26,679 nt of DNA, from NCBI GenBank assembly GCA_015478945.1, contig JABUQX010061822.1, forward strand, positions 1 to 26,679. Reading direction: 5' to 3'. Positions 9,693 to 20,740 of this stretch are shown piece after piece; position 1 is the stretch's first letter, and every line of letters begins with the position of its first letter. The position numbers and the translations under genes were made by a program. This DNA comes from Trachelipus rathkii (taxonomy: Eukaryota > Arthropoda > Malacostraca > Isopoda > Trachelipodidae). The notes under the pieces are model-generated. The model worked only from the letters and a program-made list of their open reading frames with translations, was not told the DNA's origin and did not search any database.

Positions 9693-9739
9693 CAATATAA
9701 AAAACGAGGGATAGGGCTGGACTGGACACCTGGTGATGT

Positions 9740-9782
9740 CCCCCCCTTGGGAAACATAAAGGGGGGGGGAAGGGGGGGGGGG
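9740..9782 (+). repeat. C7 run followed by G9 and G11 runs
   Basis: Seven C at 9740-9746, nine G at 9761-9769 and eleven G at 9772-9782, preceded by GGGATAGGG near 9708. The G runs can pair with the C run or form a G-quadruplex. Such homopolymers are very rare in this AT-rich window and may also mark a sequencing weak point. Confidence 0.85.
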
Positions 9783-9825
9783 CTTCGGTTCATTTAAAAC
9801 TATTCCTTGAACCCAACTTTTTTGG

Positions 9826-9907
9826 TTGGAGGATAGGCTTCAGTCGTAAAGCATGGCATATTGTCCTCATTTCGCAACAGCGGTGGTTCAATACCAGAGA
9901 AGGAGAT
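9826..9907 (+). repeat. tRNA-like SINE head (Pol III box A and box B)
   Basis: A box-A-like ATAGGCTTCAGTCG lies at 9833-9846. It is followed 38 bases later by a box-B-like GGTTCAATACC at 9885-9895 (tRNA consensus GGTTCGANTCC). Both order and spacing fit a tRNA-derived internal Pol III promoter. Acceptor-stem pairing is poor, so this is not an intact tRNA gene. Downstream is AT-rich sequence and a (TA)n array at about 9970, plausible as the tail of a short interspersed element. The parent tRNA cannot be named with confidence. Confidence 0.6.
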
Positions 9908-9969
9908 AATTCTTTATATTATATATATGAAAATAATATGTATCTCTAAATCTTTCTGTAATTTTTTAA

Positions 9970-10030
9970 ATATATATATATATTATATATATAATATATA
10001 TTATATATTAATATATATTATATATATGGA
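9970..10030. repeat. (TA)n tract
   Basis: TA/AAT array between the SINE-like head and the start of the second LINE fragment. Confidence 0.9.
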
Positions 10031-10099
10031 ACTTTTGGATAGAGAACTTTTGATTAAAATTTTAAACTCCCAAGGTCAGTAAATGAATTTTCCTCAGCA

Positions 10100-10941
10100 T
10101 AAGTTCTGAAATCGATACATCAGAATTCAGCATAACATTAATCAAAAGTGACAATCTTTAAAAAGTGTACAATTTTAAAAAGAGCAACAAGATTTACTTT
10201 TCTAACCTTCAGTCCCAGTGCTATCAAAAACTCTAAGTTCTAGCATTGGAAATCTGCTCAACAAGCCTGAAACCTAGAAACGTGATTTTCTTGAGAATTT
10301 TAGGAGAAAGGATTTAGAGACGAGGTGAAAGATATTAGACTCCCTGACAGAGTAAAAAACTTTCCTGTCAAAAATGGTGATGAAGCGACAGATTGAATGT
10401 CATTAAAGAAAAGAAGAAGATTTGGGGATAGGGCAGAGCACTTAGGAACATTTTATTGATAGACTTAAAAGATGACCAAAAAAATAAATCAGAGAGGAGG
10501 TTACAAAGAAAAGGATAGAAACTGAAAAATGAAGCTTTGATGTCTAAACTTTGTGCTAAACTCCATCAAAAACTTTCAATATGTCCACAACTATAGGAAA
10601 GATTCACCGGAATGCAGAAGAGTACTGGACAATGGACTAGAAAGAGGAGATATAAGATCACCAGTCAAGAGATCTTTGCGAAAGCCATGTCAAAAATCAG
10701 AGAAAATTTAAGAAACTTAAAACCTTTCCGAAAATTACTACAAAAGATAATCTTGAGAGTTTAGAAATACAGATGTTAAAACAATAGGATGATGGCTAGT
10801 GAGTTGAAATGGATCTCATTTTTCGAAACATTTTAAACGAGCGTAGACTCCAACAAGAAGGAAAGTTTGAAGTAGGTAGACGAGACGAAAAAAGTTTATC
10901 AAAGAAAGGTGCAAGCTCTTGTGAGGTGGAATGACTCTGCC

Positions 10942-10945
<4 letters not shown>
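10100..10945 (-). mobile_element. Decayed LINE fragment, same type as 4400-5500, N-terminal to palm RT
   Basis: The minus strand, read with frameshifts and stops, gives RT motifs in the right order. LAPFFDKLFRL lies near 10915, HHPIVLTSV near 10790, HGFRKDLLTGDL near 10660-10690 (the usual QYGFRK..STGDLL), VVDILKVFD at about 10563-10593 (catalytic motif A, Asp kept), and VPKCSALSPNLLLFFND at about 10400-10452 (usual VPQGSVLSPTLFLLFIND). The expected YADD box after it is not recognisable. The copy lacks the thumb and C-terminus seen at 4400-5500, so the two overlap only around the VPQGS motif. Its 5' side stops at a (TA)n array at 10948. It is heavily mutated and inactive. Confidence 0.78.
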
Positions 10946-10947
<2 letters not shown>

Positions 10948-11021
<74 letters not shown>

Positions 11022-11117
11022 ATATAATATATATATATATTATTATAATATATATAATATATAATAATTATATATAGTATATATTATTTATATATATTAT
11101 AAATATATATATATATA

Positions 11118-11154
<37 letters not shown>

Positions 11155-11275
11155 TATTAATATAATATATATATATATATATAATTGATTATATATATTA
11201 TAAATAGTAAATATATAATATAATATATAAATATAATTATATATAATACTATTATATATAATAATTATATAATTG
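10948..11275. repeat. (TA)n array with degenerate flank
   Basis: Pure TA to about 11010, then TA/AATA/ATTA variants. It directly abuts the LINE fragment on its left. Confidence 0.95.
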
Positions 11276-11319
11276 TCTAAAAAATGTTTTTAAAGGAAGT
11301 CCAAAACCAAATTGTTTAT

Positions 11320-11560
11320 TAATTATATATATTATTATTATATATTAATTAAATATTATAAATATATTATATATTATTATTATTATTATTATTAATTATT
11401 ATTATTATTTAATTTAATTATTATTTAATAATATTTATTATATATTATATTTATTATTATTTATAAATTATTATTATTATATTATTATTATATTATTAAT
11501 TATTTATATATTAATATATATTATTTATTGTTAATTTAATTATTATTTATTATTATACCT
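11320..11560. repeat. (ATT)n/(TTA)n array
   Basis: Imperfect ATT trinucleotide array with TTAATTA interruptions. Confidence 0.92.
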
Positions 11561-11930
11561 CATATTATTGCTTAGAGGATAATAACGTAATAATCTCCAA
11601 TAGATTATTCACCTAACCCCATCCTAAGTAGATGTCATGCCAATCATTCCAGTTATAAGGATAGGTGTGGTAAATAAGGTGGAATAAAGTTATATTTTAG
11701 TTATATAGTGATAGGCTATTGACCTCTGATCTCTTCTCTGAAAACCTATGTTTAATTATTCGCTCGTCTTATAACAATATTTGGTACAAAAGTATGTTGT
11801 GTGATTAGTGCGATAAAATCGCTTCCCGTGCACTCTAAAGATAAAGACGTGCTCCTGATACACACCTGAGTACGCACTCTTGTGTGTGGAATGAATCTAT
11901 GCCACCTACCAATATATATAGCCTTTTAGC
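11561..11930. other. Moderate-complexity spacer with a copy of the LINE-edge sequence
   Basis: No gene is seen. Bases 11872-11926 resemble 10911-10954 at the outer edge of the LINE fragment: CTCTTGTG.G.TGGAATGA.TCT.GCCA..CC, then AATATATATA in both. This suggests a shared repeat edge or a local duplication across the intervening simple sequence. Confidence 0.5.
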
Positions 11931-13319
11931 GAAATGTAGATGTAGACAACTTAACCAAATTATATATACTATATAAACAGTAATAAAGTTTAACTAACTG
12001 TCCTCGATTCTTACTTATCGAAAATAGGCTTCATTTTTCATACTTGTAATAACCCCATAGAATACATTTAAAAATACAAAACTTATAAAATTCCATAGAA
12101 ATAATATATTACATATTATTAGCCTCATTGACTATAAAATATATTATTATAAGAGAATTATTATAAAAAAATAAGTTTATAATAAGGAATATATATTAAT
12201 TACTGTATAAAAATGTTGGGGTGGATAAGTAAGAGATGCACATATATAGGGATAGTTATGAGAATTATAAGTATAATATTACACTCTTTATCTTGTAAGT
12301 AATATGTAAAACTCGTTATTTTATCTAGCATTAATTTGGTTATATAGCTCTATATGTATACTTTAAGTTTTTTGACATATCACTCAATATTTTTGAATTT
12401 TGGAGTATTTAAAACTTATTAGCATTATATTTATATATATATAATATAGATAATAATATATATAATAAAGTGTATATATAATAAGTAATTATTATAATAC
12501 ATTAAATAAACAATTATATATTATTATTTTTAATATATATATAGTGAGTATTATTTAATCTATGATATTATTTAGTGAATATGTAGCATCACTTAAATCT
12601 TGCGCCTTAAGTATTATATTTATTTCTCACTCAAATATCTTATATATTACTATCTTATACATAAATATTATACTTAATAAATATATAGTCTATTTATATG
12701 TGTTTGATCAGGTATTATATTTTAAATATTATAATAAAATATAGATCATGATAATCATGGGTGAGTACCTCTATAAGGACTATATTTAATTAGATGATTG
12801 TATCGCATCATAAAGGTGAGTAGTAATATCACTAATATAATATATATGGTAATTAGCTTGAATTATAGTTTATGGGTTAGTATCCGTATATAATTAATAA
12901 GTGATGTATTGATATTATAAATATATGAATACAAGTGTACTATATAATAAAAAATACTCATTATGCCTGTTATAGTTATTATATAATATAACTAAAGATT
13001 GATATATAATTTAATATATTAATATGTGAGTATAAAATTTTAATAAATAATATAAATAATTATTGATATATAATATATATATCTAGTTATTTTTGAATAC
13101 AAATACTTATACTAGTGTATAGTTACTCAAAATTGCTTAATATATATTAAATTACTAATCAATAGATATGAATGTACTTTTTCACTTATTATATAAATAC
13201 AGTCATAAGTACAAGTAATGATTAATATAATAAACTATTTATTATATAACTCATCTATTATATTTAATTACTCATTGATATAAATATATTACAAATAAGT
13301 ATTAGATATATGAAACTAT
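11931..13319. other. AT-rich spacer
   Basis: I see no gene. The sequence is mainly A/T with scattered TATATA clusters (12430-12550, 13060-13080). The one 60-codon open frame (12562-12744 plus) is Ile/Tyr/Leu-rich and AT-driven. Confidence 0.6.
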
Positions 13320-13630
13320 AGATATATATATATGATAGATATAATAATATTATATATAATAAATATAATATAATATAATAATATTAATAATAATTATATA
13401 TAATATATTATTATATATATATTATATATTATATATATAATATATATATATAATATAAATATATAATATATATATATATAATATATATAATTTATATATA
13501 TATATAAATATAAATAGTAAATAAATATACATTAATTATATATATATTATAAATAATAAATATTAATTAATAATAATAATATATAAGATAATATATATAT
13601 AAATATAATAATAATAGATATTATCTTATA
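13320..13630. repeat. TA/ATA-rich simple sequence
   Basis: Dense TATA, AATA and TTAATA units without a single pure motif. Confidence 0.85.
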
Positions 13631-14611
13631 AATATATTTAAAGAATAGTCTGTATATTAATGTCCAATTATATCAGAGTATTCGTATTATTTTGTTATAA
13701 ATAGTTAAAAAATTCAATGCAATAAAACGCTAAGTCAGTATAGTGAAACAATTAAATGAGCAAAAAATAGTTATATATAGTGCCCATAGTTATATAGGAT
13801 ATATATACATATACTATATCACTAATTATATAGGAGGTGATAATACTAATATATACATAAAATATAAAAGGTATATTACATAAAAACATAATGATTTAAT
13901 CAGATTGGCACGAGTTAAATTGTAGTTGGAAAATCGAAGATATAAATGTATAATAATATAATAAAACCACATACTTATGAAGTATAAAATAAGATAAAGT
14001 TATCATGAAGATACTCAAGAGGATAATTAATATGCCCTAAAAAAAGAAAACGGAATTATTACATCACGGTGAACAAACAGATTAGACCAAGTCCTCTATT
14101 AAGACATGCATAATCATATCACCATCACGTTATAAGTTAAATAAAAGTATATCAGATACTAACCTTATACCTAATATAAGGTAGTATGTATAATATATAT
14201 TAACAATATATTATAACGAGAATATCAACTTATATAAATAATTAAGAAATTAACAATAATAATGAATAAACTATAGTATATTAACGATAATAATAGTGGA
14301 AATAGAAGTGAGAACATACTCAGCTATATGAGATAACTAAGGCCGAAAGAGATAATGTATGATACGGATAAAACACCATAAATAATAAAGTAATGATTAT
14401 ATCAAAATGAATATTGGATATAGATATATTAAATATACAAGGTATAAGTAAGCTAAATAAGCCTCCCATAAAAAATAATAATAATAATTAAAAGGTAGTA
14501 TTTTATATTAAACAAAATATATATATAAATATAATAATAATACAATATTACTGTGCACATAAAAGATATACCATATAAACAATAATATCATTATATACTC
14601 ATTATTTATTC
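13631..14611. other. AT-rich spacer
   Basis: No gene or clear repeat is recognised. G and C are scarce throughout, up to the abrupt rise at 14612. Confidence 0.6.
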
Positions 14612-14800
14612 AGAGAGTGATTGTCGGACAGCGGATCTCTCTCGAGATTATCTCGGACCTACCTTGCATTGGCCGTGGTGTAAGTATACAGCGGTCATCG
14701 TTTCGTTGGAAAGATTCCACGGTTCGCGGACCGCGAGTTAGACCATCATGTCTCCGGACTGTATCTCCGGCTCTGAGACCTTATATTTCTTTAAGGTAGT
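14612..14800. other. Sharply bounded GC-rich island, possible exon or foreign insert
   Basis: GC content jumps from very low to roughly half for about 190 bases and drops again. A plus-strand frame (14617-14799, extendable upstream to 14614) and at least one minus-strand frame are open across it. On the plus strand TTATTCAG precedes base 14614 and GTAAGT starts at 14680. An internal exon of 66 bases, an exact multiple of three, would read RVIVGQRISLEIISDLPCIG and then RG. A CGCGGACCGCG palindrome lies near 14717-14727. I do not recognise the protein on either strand. It could equally be a fragment of a GC-rich mobile element. Confidence 0.25.
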
Positions 14801-17720
14801 ATGAAGTGGAACCTATAAATTAGATTCAATAAAATCAGTAATGAGTTATTAATATACAAAATAGTGTATGAATTCATGTGTAAAGTAATAACTTCGAAGG
14901 ATCTTACATAGAAATCAAGTATTAGATTAGAAGAACTGATTCAAAAACAAGCTCTGTGTAAATAAAAATTCTCTTAATTTTATATATTTTTAGATTAGAG
15001 TGTAGTGATAATAATTAACTTAACGAAAAAACGTCAGAGTAGAACTAAATAATAATAATAAAGAATATAATATATTAAATAATATAATTATGTAACATGA
15101 ATCCAGAGGCATATCGACACACATTTTACTAACTGACTACATTAAATTATTGAATAAAAAAAAGCAGACTTAATAGAAGAGCGCGCGACTATGTGATGTG
15201 ATCCAAATAAACTACCACATATCAAAATGAGCGTTTCTGATAATCTTAAGTGTGCTCTTTATAATAATTTCATGCCTCAATACAGAATTTAGGTAAACTA
15301 GACTATTTAGGAATAAAGAACTCTATTTAACACTGATAAGCTATATTTTCCAAAACTAACTCTATACTCATATAACTGACCAGAAAATGTTGAACTATTA
15401 AATAATTTATGTTAGTTTTGATAACAGAATCATATATATATATCCTTAATCGTTAAATTATATAAACAGTCATTGTGGAGAGATTATAAAAACATTTAAA
15501 TTAACAATTATTTGCATTTTATAGCAAATTCCTTCATGAGAAACTGCGTGGATATGAAGAACTTCGTAGTCATTTAATGATCCAATACATTTTAAATTAC
15601 CAATCAGAACCTATAAACATTATGTAATAATTTCTTGCTTTGTATCAAAAAGTATCATTACTGCTCTTATGAGCCATCACAAATTTTATGTTGGATTTAC
15701 ATAGAAATGAAATAGAGATATCATATAGAGTTTAATTTAGTTATTGTAGTGATCATTAGAAACTGATAATAGCAACGTGTAAACAGATATTCGTGCTTTA
15801 TTTAAATAGGTACACAAAAACGTTCTCTAGTCACAACAGGATACTTTAAAAGTTCTATCTATTCATAATAGTCATCTTACCCGCAATCCATTCAATTTCT
15901 CTTATGTGAAAATAAACATATTTTTGCCATAGACTTAAACTCGCTAGCAGATATAACAAAGATTAATTGTGCGTACATACAATCATCACTCGCACATCTT
16001 TAGTTAACTCTCATCACATATGGTTGTTAGCAAGGATTCTAATTATATCGCGCAATTAGCTTTTTACATTATAAATAAGTAGGATTATTAATGCACTTAT
16101 TAAAACCCATGGTATTCTAGGACAAGATGTAATTTAAACTTACGAATTGAAGAAAGCAACGAGATGATAAGTGTAATATGCAATTTATTTAAGCTCTCAT
16201 GATCCTTATGTCAGAGATATAAGGGTTTCATTGAGAATGTACGATTTTAGAATGGTATTTTGCAAGAAGAGTTAGTGGGCTATAGGAACAATAGTATTTG
16301 GAATTTTCTCTTTTAAAATGTAACTTAGTTGTAGCAATTGTTATAATAACGTTAAAACATTGATGGAGCCTACAATTTATTCATCGTTGTAAGAATAATA
16401 AATAGAGTGAACTTATAATCATTTAATGTGTGAATATATGTTGGAAAATATAGGCAAATAATTTATGGAGATTAACTATTGCTGTAAGGAGTGAATAAAA
16501 ATGCACATCGATTTATAAACACCTGGTACGCTCTCATTAACCTTTTGTTATGTGTTGGTTGCGATGATCTGTTTAGAACCAATTTTGATAAGCAAATAAT
16601 ATTTTTACTGTCCTTCTTATTACTACATCCCAGCTCGTTAAAACGTATTAATCTCCTTGACTCTTATGCCTAGTAATATATATTTTCTTGCAGGGGTGAA
16701 TTTAAGAAAACACACATAAAACAAAATAAGCTGATTTTGTAATGTTCCCACTTCTTACTCTATTTTGAAAATCTTTATCAATCAAATGCCCTGACATACT
16801 TATAAGAGTTTTCATTGGGTTATTATGCGAGTCAACTCACATTAAATATTGAAATGACTTTAATGATATTTGCGTTATGAATCTCTCTCTTGCCAGACTG
16901 GGAATTTGTTATTTGTTATTACCCTTTTATATATTTTTTGGGGTTAAATATCTTTCTAGAAAAGAACTTCAAGATGGTATATTATATTGTGGACATACGT
17001 GATTTAATTAATCTCTTACATCCAATGTCTTCTACAAAAAAAGAAAAATGGCCTAGTATTGTACCCAACAAGCAATCGTTTCCCCAATTGTGAAATGAAT
17101 TTCTTTGCTATATATAGTCGTGATCAAGTTAATGTCCCAAATCTTGTGTTTCTCACAGTTATGATAGTGAAAACGAGTTGTATAGAGCTGAAGAAATCTT
17201 TTTTAACTAGAGGTAGAAAGTGTAATGTGGATATGAGTGTTGTGAGAAAAGGAAATGGACAATGGCTAATCAATCATCTGCTTATGTCCGTGGATATATG
17301 ACATTGTTTTTCTCATATATTTCCGGCGCACTTTATGCCACCCTATCAAGAATATCTAGGAATAACTTTGTGTTGTATCTATCAAGTAGTGATGTTTACT
17401 ATGTTTCTGATCTTTCAAGATGATCCAGTAAAGGCGTTAGATGTCTATAATTGTTTTGAAACCTTTCTTAAACATATAATAGAGGTATAATATGACCGTC
17501 ATTGAATAGTCAAGTTAGTCATTCCGAAGTAGGCACAAAGACACTCAGCATTTACTTATTATCGCTTACTTAATCTTAAAGTAATCCCACACTAGAGGAA
17601 GTTAGAAAATGCATCTTTCTTAATATTATTTAGATAAAAATACTAAGAATAAATTAAAAGAGAAATAAACGTCAGGGATAATATAACTAACAAATTTTAG
17701 AGAATGAAAGTCTCAGATAG
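14801..17720. other. AT-rich but higher-complexity stretch
   Basis: Few simple repeats and no long open frame occur, so this looks like unique intergenic or intronic DNA. Plus-strand open frames at 16491-16673, 16890-17093 and 17059-17301 are 60-80 codons. The last starts at a non-ATG codon and includes MNFFAIY and later CIELKKSFLTRGRK...SVVRKGNGQW, with a loose resemblance to part of piggyBac-type transposases (DNFFTS..., then ELKK..RG...). The resemblance is weak and no other piggyBac motif is visible. Confidence 0.45.
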
Positions 17721-17950
17721 GAGAAGTATTATATATATATTTTATAATATATACTATATATGAGGTATGATAAAATATTGAAATAAGTAAATGGATATAA
17801 TATCTATAAAGACCATATGACTGATAATTATATATAGGTAGATATAGGAGTAGATCATGAGTAGAATATATATAGTAATATATATAAGTATATTACACCT
17901 AAATAGTTTTAAAACATGTGATAATATAAATAATATATTAATGGAAAGCC
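17721..17950. repeat. Degenerate TA-rich sequence
   Basis: Short TATATA clusters with AGTATA and AGATATA interruptions. The 67-codon minus-strand frame is Ile/Tyr-rich and not convincing. Confidence 0.6.
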
Positions 17951-18938
17951 TCTGCAAGTGATAAGATAAAAAATGAGAGTTATGGATGAGATAAAAAAAA
18001 TTTGTAATATTTTCATCTGCATTGGACTGCTTTATGGGAATAAATAGTGAATATGTAGATATTATAAAGCATCATTTGAGACACTGGGAATCGTTTCTCC
18101 AAAGATCACCAAATGTGTTTGCGAAATGAATCTATACATCATTATCCATCAGGTTAAATAAATAACACAGTGCTAGTTATTAAATAAAGCACTGTACATT
18201 ATTACACACTTTAATTACGGATAACACCAAACTTTCAAAGCTAACCAATATATAGTACAACAACTGAGCGAATACTCATAAGTCCTTTTGGGCTCACCCT
18301 GTCTTATTATTTTCAATACAAAAAAAAGCAGTGGTGCAAAGCTTCTTTATGTTTTGAAAGATAACAGATTTGAGAAAATGAACTAGTAAAAAGCGCCAAA
18401 TTGTTGATGCAAAATATCACTAAAAAAATTCATTATAAACCTTTAATAAAAATAATAATATTGTCTTTTTATGCATATTTTTGCACTTTATTTTACAATT
18501 AATAGCAAATGTCAATACGTTTTCAAACAAATCAGCATATTGGCCAAAACAGCCAATGAGCATCAGAATTTTTTGCAAATCCAGCAAGCGTTTCATCTTC
18601 ATAACCCATGTGAATCGTCGGCGCAATCCCTAGTTGCGCCCTCTGATACTTAAGTGCCAAGCAATAATATTAACGGAAATATTAATACCTATTCCTTTTA
18701 AAAATGCGATTTAAGTTTAGAATCATTGCGAAATTAATTTTTAAATAACTTTTTTTTATTATCGTCATTAAAGTTTCACACCTCACGGGTTTAGCCCTAT
18801 TCTTTATATGAGAATTGGTAAACTTGTGCTGTAATGGTAAGTTTAAACTAACTCTTGAGGATCCGGGAGAACGAGGAGGAGAGAAGGCTGCATGGACAAA
18901 TTGCAATGTTTAGAAGGAATCACAATCCTTCATAGTTA
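17951..18938. other. Higher-complexity AT-rich stretch with a small hairpin
   Basis: No gene is recognised. At 18620-18640, GGCGCAA-TCCCTAG-TTGCGCC forms a perfect 7-bp stem with a 7-nt loop. A second small inverted repeat, TTGGC..GCCAA, lies at about 18540-18557. Two opposite open frames overlap at 18420-18653 and another lies at 18682-18906 minus; none has a recognisable domain. Confidence 0.45.
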
Positions 18939-18992
18939 TATATATATTATAATATAAATATATATATTATATATATATATATATATATAGTA
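18939..18992. repeat. (TA)n tract
   Basis: TA/AAT array about 125 bases before the foldback element. Confidence 0.9.
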
Positions 18993-19117
18993 TTAATATA
19001 CGGTAAAGATATAATAGTAAGTAAGCTCTCAATATATAAGTATTAATATATATATTATATTTATAGGTCTATTTTGGATAGTATAATATAATAATATATA
19101 GGTAAAGAATTTACTTA

Positions 19118-19745
19118 ACGCCCACACGGAACGGGAGCTCGGATCAAAAAAAATTTTTTCACAGGTTGGCTTCTATGATACATTAATAGACGTTTTAGGG
19201 AGGGTCGAAATTGAAAAAAAAAAAAAAAAAAAAAAAAATAAAAAAATATCTCGAAGTGTTAGAAATGCAATAGCCAAGGCTACGGCGAATACATTTTTGG
19301 AATCCTTGGTAAAATTTTAGTAAGGAAAATGTAATTAAATATTAATACCCCAAGGGTATACCGCACCGATGGTAGGAAAGTCGGGGTCTCTTCGGCCTTC
19401 CGGGGGAACTACGGGGTAGGGACTATTTCCCCCCCTCCGGGAGGCTCCGGAACCCCGCTCTTTGGTATTTGCGTGTCGCGGTGGTTTCCTCCGCCCTCTC
19501 CCCTACGGGGTATGGAAAAACGTCCCCCCCTGGTTTCCCCGTCGGCTCGAGCCCTACATTTGCCGTGTTAATACCTTTTCAAACTAATATATATAATTTC
19601 CCCCAGAACAGGTAAAAAAAAAAAAAAATAAAAAAAAAAAAATAAATAAAAAATTTCATTTTCGGACCCTAGAACATCTATTTATGTATCATAGATGCAC
19701 TGTGAAAATTTTTTTTTGATCCGAGCTCCAGTTCCGTGTGGGCGT
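19118..19745. mobile_element. Foldback / MITE-like nonautonomous DNA element
   Basis: The termini are inverted repeats. The left end begins ACGCCCACACGGAAC and continues GGAGCTCGGATCAAAAAAA, TTTTCACAG, CTATGATACAT, AATAGA. The right end, reverse-complemented, has the same blocks in the same order, with one mismatch in the first 28 bases (G to T). The similarity runs about 100 bases each side (19118-19218 and 19650-19745) and ends in A-rich tracts at 19216-19246 and 19614-19652. There is no transposase frame. The target duplication is unclear: left flank CTTA(A), right flank (T)ATAAG. The long inverted termini and small size fit a nonautonomous DNA transposon or foldback element; superfamily unknown. 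Confidence 0.85.
19342..19575. other. GC-rich core of the foldback element, flanked by TTAATACC
   Basis: Within the element a GC-rich segment lies between two direct copies of TTAATACC (19342-19349 and 19568-19575). It contains repeated CTACGGGGTA (about 19409 and 19503), C and G runs, and CTCCGGGAGG. The 8-base direct repeats could be the target duplication of a nested insertion, although the ends of the core show no clear inverted termini. No open frame of note is seen. Confidence 0.5.
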
Positions 19746-19757
19746 ATAAGCTTTAAA

Positions 19758-19880
19758 ATCCATATATATTATATATATATATATATTATATATATATATA
19801 TATATATAATATATAGATTATTATTATATATATATATAATATAATATATATATATATTATATAATATATATTATATATAG
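19758..19880. repeat. TA-rich simple sequence
   Basis: TA/AAT array just outside the right end of the foldback element. Confidence 0.9.
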
Positions 19881-19895
19881 AAGGTAAAGTAATAA

Positions 19896-20190
19896 ATGGA
19901 AAATTTTCTCCAATTCTCCGGCCGGAGGAAACTCCCGGGCCTCTCTAATATTGATTCTAGGTATAGCGATAAGGATCAGCCTTTGAGAAATGAAATAGTA
20001 TATACCTTGAGGAGACGTTCAAAAGAAAAAAGAGGAAATTTAAAAGAGAAATAGTCTTATGAAAGGGAAAATCAATTTAAAGAGGCTTTAAACAGGACGG
20101 AAGGCTGAATTAAGAATTTTATGCATCTTCCGGCCTCCACGGCGTCTACCGGCCTCCGGCCAAATTACTCTCCGGTGTCAATCACTAATA
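19896..20190. other. GC-enriched patch with CCGGCC motifs at both ends
   Basis: A perfect 12-base palindrome CTCCGGCCGGAG lies at 19916-19927, and CCGGCCTCC occurs twice at 20130-20138 and 20149-20157, then TCTCCGG near 20170. The middle (19970-20100) is AT-rich and purine-rich. The arrangement, bounded on both sides by TA simple sequence, suggests a small repeat element. There is no coding signal. Confidence 0.45.
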
Positions 20191-20523
20191 TATATATTAT
20201 ATGAATATTAATGTATTAATATATATAAATTAGATATTATATATATATATATAATATAATATATATATTATATGTATATAATTAAGTAAGAAGGAATAGG
20301 TGCTATATAATACTAAGATCTATAGATTAATATATATATAGATTAATTTATATAGAGGGTTATTATATATATATATATATTATATAAATATGATAAATGA
20401 GCATAATGTATATGTATATGTAAATAGCTAAAATAAGTATTATATATATGAGCAATATATTAAATAATATTAATATATAGTTAAAATATAAAATAATATT
20501 ATTATTAAATATATAATAAAATA

Positions 20524-20577
<54 letters not shown>

Positions 20578-20640
20578 GGATTCAATAAAGTTATATATAT
20601 TAACAATAATATCAATTAATAATATATATATTTGTCGACT
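20191..20640. repeat. TA-rich simple sequence
   Basis: TA and TATAAT clusters, including a pure (TA)n at about 20528-20571. Confidence 0.85.
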
Positions 20641-20740
20641 AAAATTTGATTTTAAAGTGAGGAAGTCAAAAACAAACTCTATGTTTATTTTTAAATGTAA
20701 ATTATTAAGTGATTAATTATTAGTGTGATTGATTAGATTA

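Noticed and set aside
9826..9907. Intact tRNA gene
   Set aside because: Box A and B are present, but acceptor and anticodon stems do not pair convincingly, so a SINE head is more likely.
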